Shown here: piece by piece, positions 63,754 to 64,000 of the stretch | How positions within the stretch are numbered: the stretch's first letter is position 1 | Layout: every line of letters starts with the position of its first letter | NCBI RefSeq assembly: GCF_041925275.1 | Contig: NZ_JBHEUZ010000003.1 | Span: 62,001-126,000, forward strand | Origin: Parapedobacter pyrenivorans_A | GTDB lineage: Bacteria > Bacteroidota > Bacteroidia > Sphingobacteriales > Sphingobacteriaceae | Direction: 5' to 3' | Length of the DNA stretch: 64,000 nucleotides | The notes under the pieces: model-generated | Database searches by the model: none | What the model was told of the DNA's origin: nothing | The model's input: only the letters and a program-made list of their open reading frames with translations | Position numbers and translations under genes: made by a program

Positions 63754-64000
63754 GTACGCCATCATCCGCTTGGTGCCCAAGGTCGAGCGCGAAGAATTTC
63801 TCAATATCGGGGTGGTGTTGTATTGTCGTGGGCAGAACCTGTTGGCTATGCGTTATGTACTGGATGTGCCAAGGTTACACGCGTTTCAACCGCCCATGTC
63901 GGTTGGTGAGCTGGAGCCCTATCTTTGCGCATTTCAACAGGTCTGCAACGGCGACCAGGCGGGCGGGCCCATCGCCGCATTGCCGATGGCCGAACGATTC
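63731..64000 (+). CDS. DUF3037-family protein (3' end outside window)
   Basis: The first 90 codons start MPGKELFEYAIIRLVPKVER, EEFLNIGVVLYCRGQ, as in DUF3037 proteins. It overlaps the HipA-like gene by 23 bases. Truncated only by the window edge. Confidence 0.88.
   Translation, partial: MPGKELFEYAIIRLVPKVEREEFLNIGVVLYCRGQNLLAMRYVLDVPRLHAFQPPMSVGELEPYLCAFQQVCNGDQAGGPIAALPMAERF

Overview
The window looks like a chromosome segment from a member of the Bacteroidota, most likely family Sphingobacteriaceae; the genus cannot be fixed from sequence alone. Reasons: SusC/SusD and FecI/FecR-type genes, a FadL-like porin, Bacteroidota-style promoters (TTTG, about 19-20 bases, TAnnTTTG), CTnDOT-like mobilisation and regulation remnants, and small families (DUF4256, DUF6266, DUF5675, TIGR02757, DUF4905) common in that group.

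Layout. Bases 1-997 are core genome: the 3' end of a YtcJ-like amidohydrolase and a tRNA-Lys(TTT) gene. From about 1000 to about 38.4 kb lies a visibly AT-richer, mosaic accessory island starting at the tRNA. It holds (a) a truncated tRNA-proximal serine recombinase fused head to head to a truncated MobC coupling protein; (b) an ECF sigma/FecR/SusC/SusD locus followed by a nucleoside-hydrolase-like protein and a uroporphyrinogen-decarboxylase-like gene cut by an IS; (c) a three-level nest of insertion sequences (IS66 inside IS21 inside the tip of an IS3-family element), with target duplications still readable; (d) a co-directional set of redox and detoxification genes (old yellow enzyme, RidA, AraC regulator, imine-reductase-like enzyme, DoxX, LysE, AhpD-like, ABM monooxygenase, NTF2-like, hydrolase, azoreductase) with an ECF41-type sigma factor bearing its own NTF2-like domain; (e) a fragmented rteC/SMR junction, a divergent EamA/MocR pair and another mobC fragment; (f) a 4-kb cassette (Crp-like, AhpD-like, broken hxlR/SDR pair, SDR, methionine aminopeptidase) bracketed by two diverged tRNA-3'-end-like direct repeats.

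From about 38.4 kb to the right edge the sequence is more GC-rich and core-like: pirin, a thioredoxin-reductase-like enzyme, DUF4256, a small DUF6266/DUF5675/membrane-protein cassette broken by an IS21 remnant, alcohol dehydrogenase, DUF3467, M42 peptidase, TlpA-like thioredoxin, TIGR02757, a cystathionine gamma-synthase-type enzyme, ProRS, a low-complexity lipoprotein, FadL-like porin, Dps, NfeD, DUF4905, LysM/RlpA protein, uridine kinase-like protein, succinyl-CoA:3-ketoacid transferase subunits, an MFS transporter, an AlbA-domain regulator, and a HipA-like kinase overlapping a DUF3037 gene that runs off the edge.

How they work together. The ECF/FecR/SusCD set should sense and import a ligand whose downstream enzymes look nucleoside- or methyl-compound-related. 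The ECF41 region looks like a stress or xenobiotic-response module; two intergenic sites match the published ECF41 promoter pattern at the same spacing. The accessory island is decaying: at least eight genes are truncated, frameshifted or interrupted.
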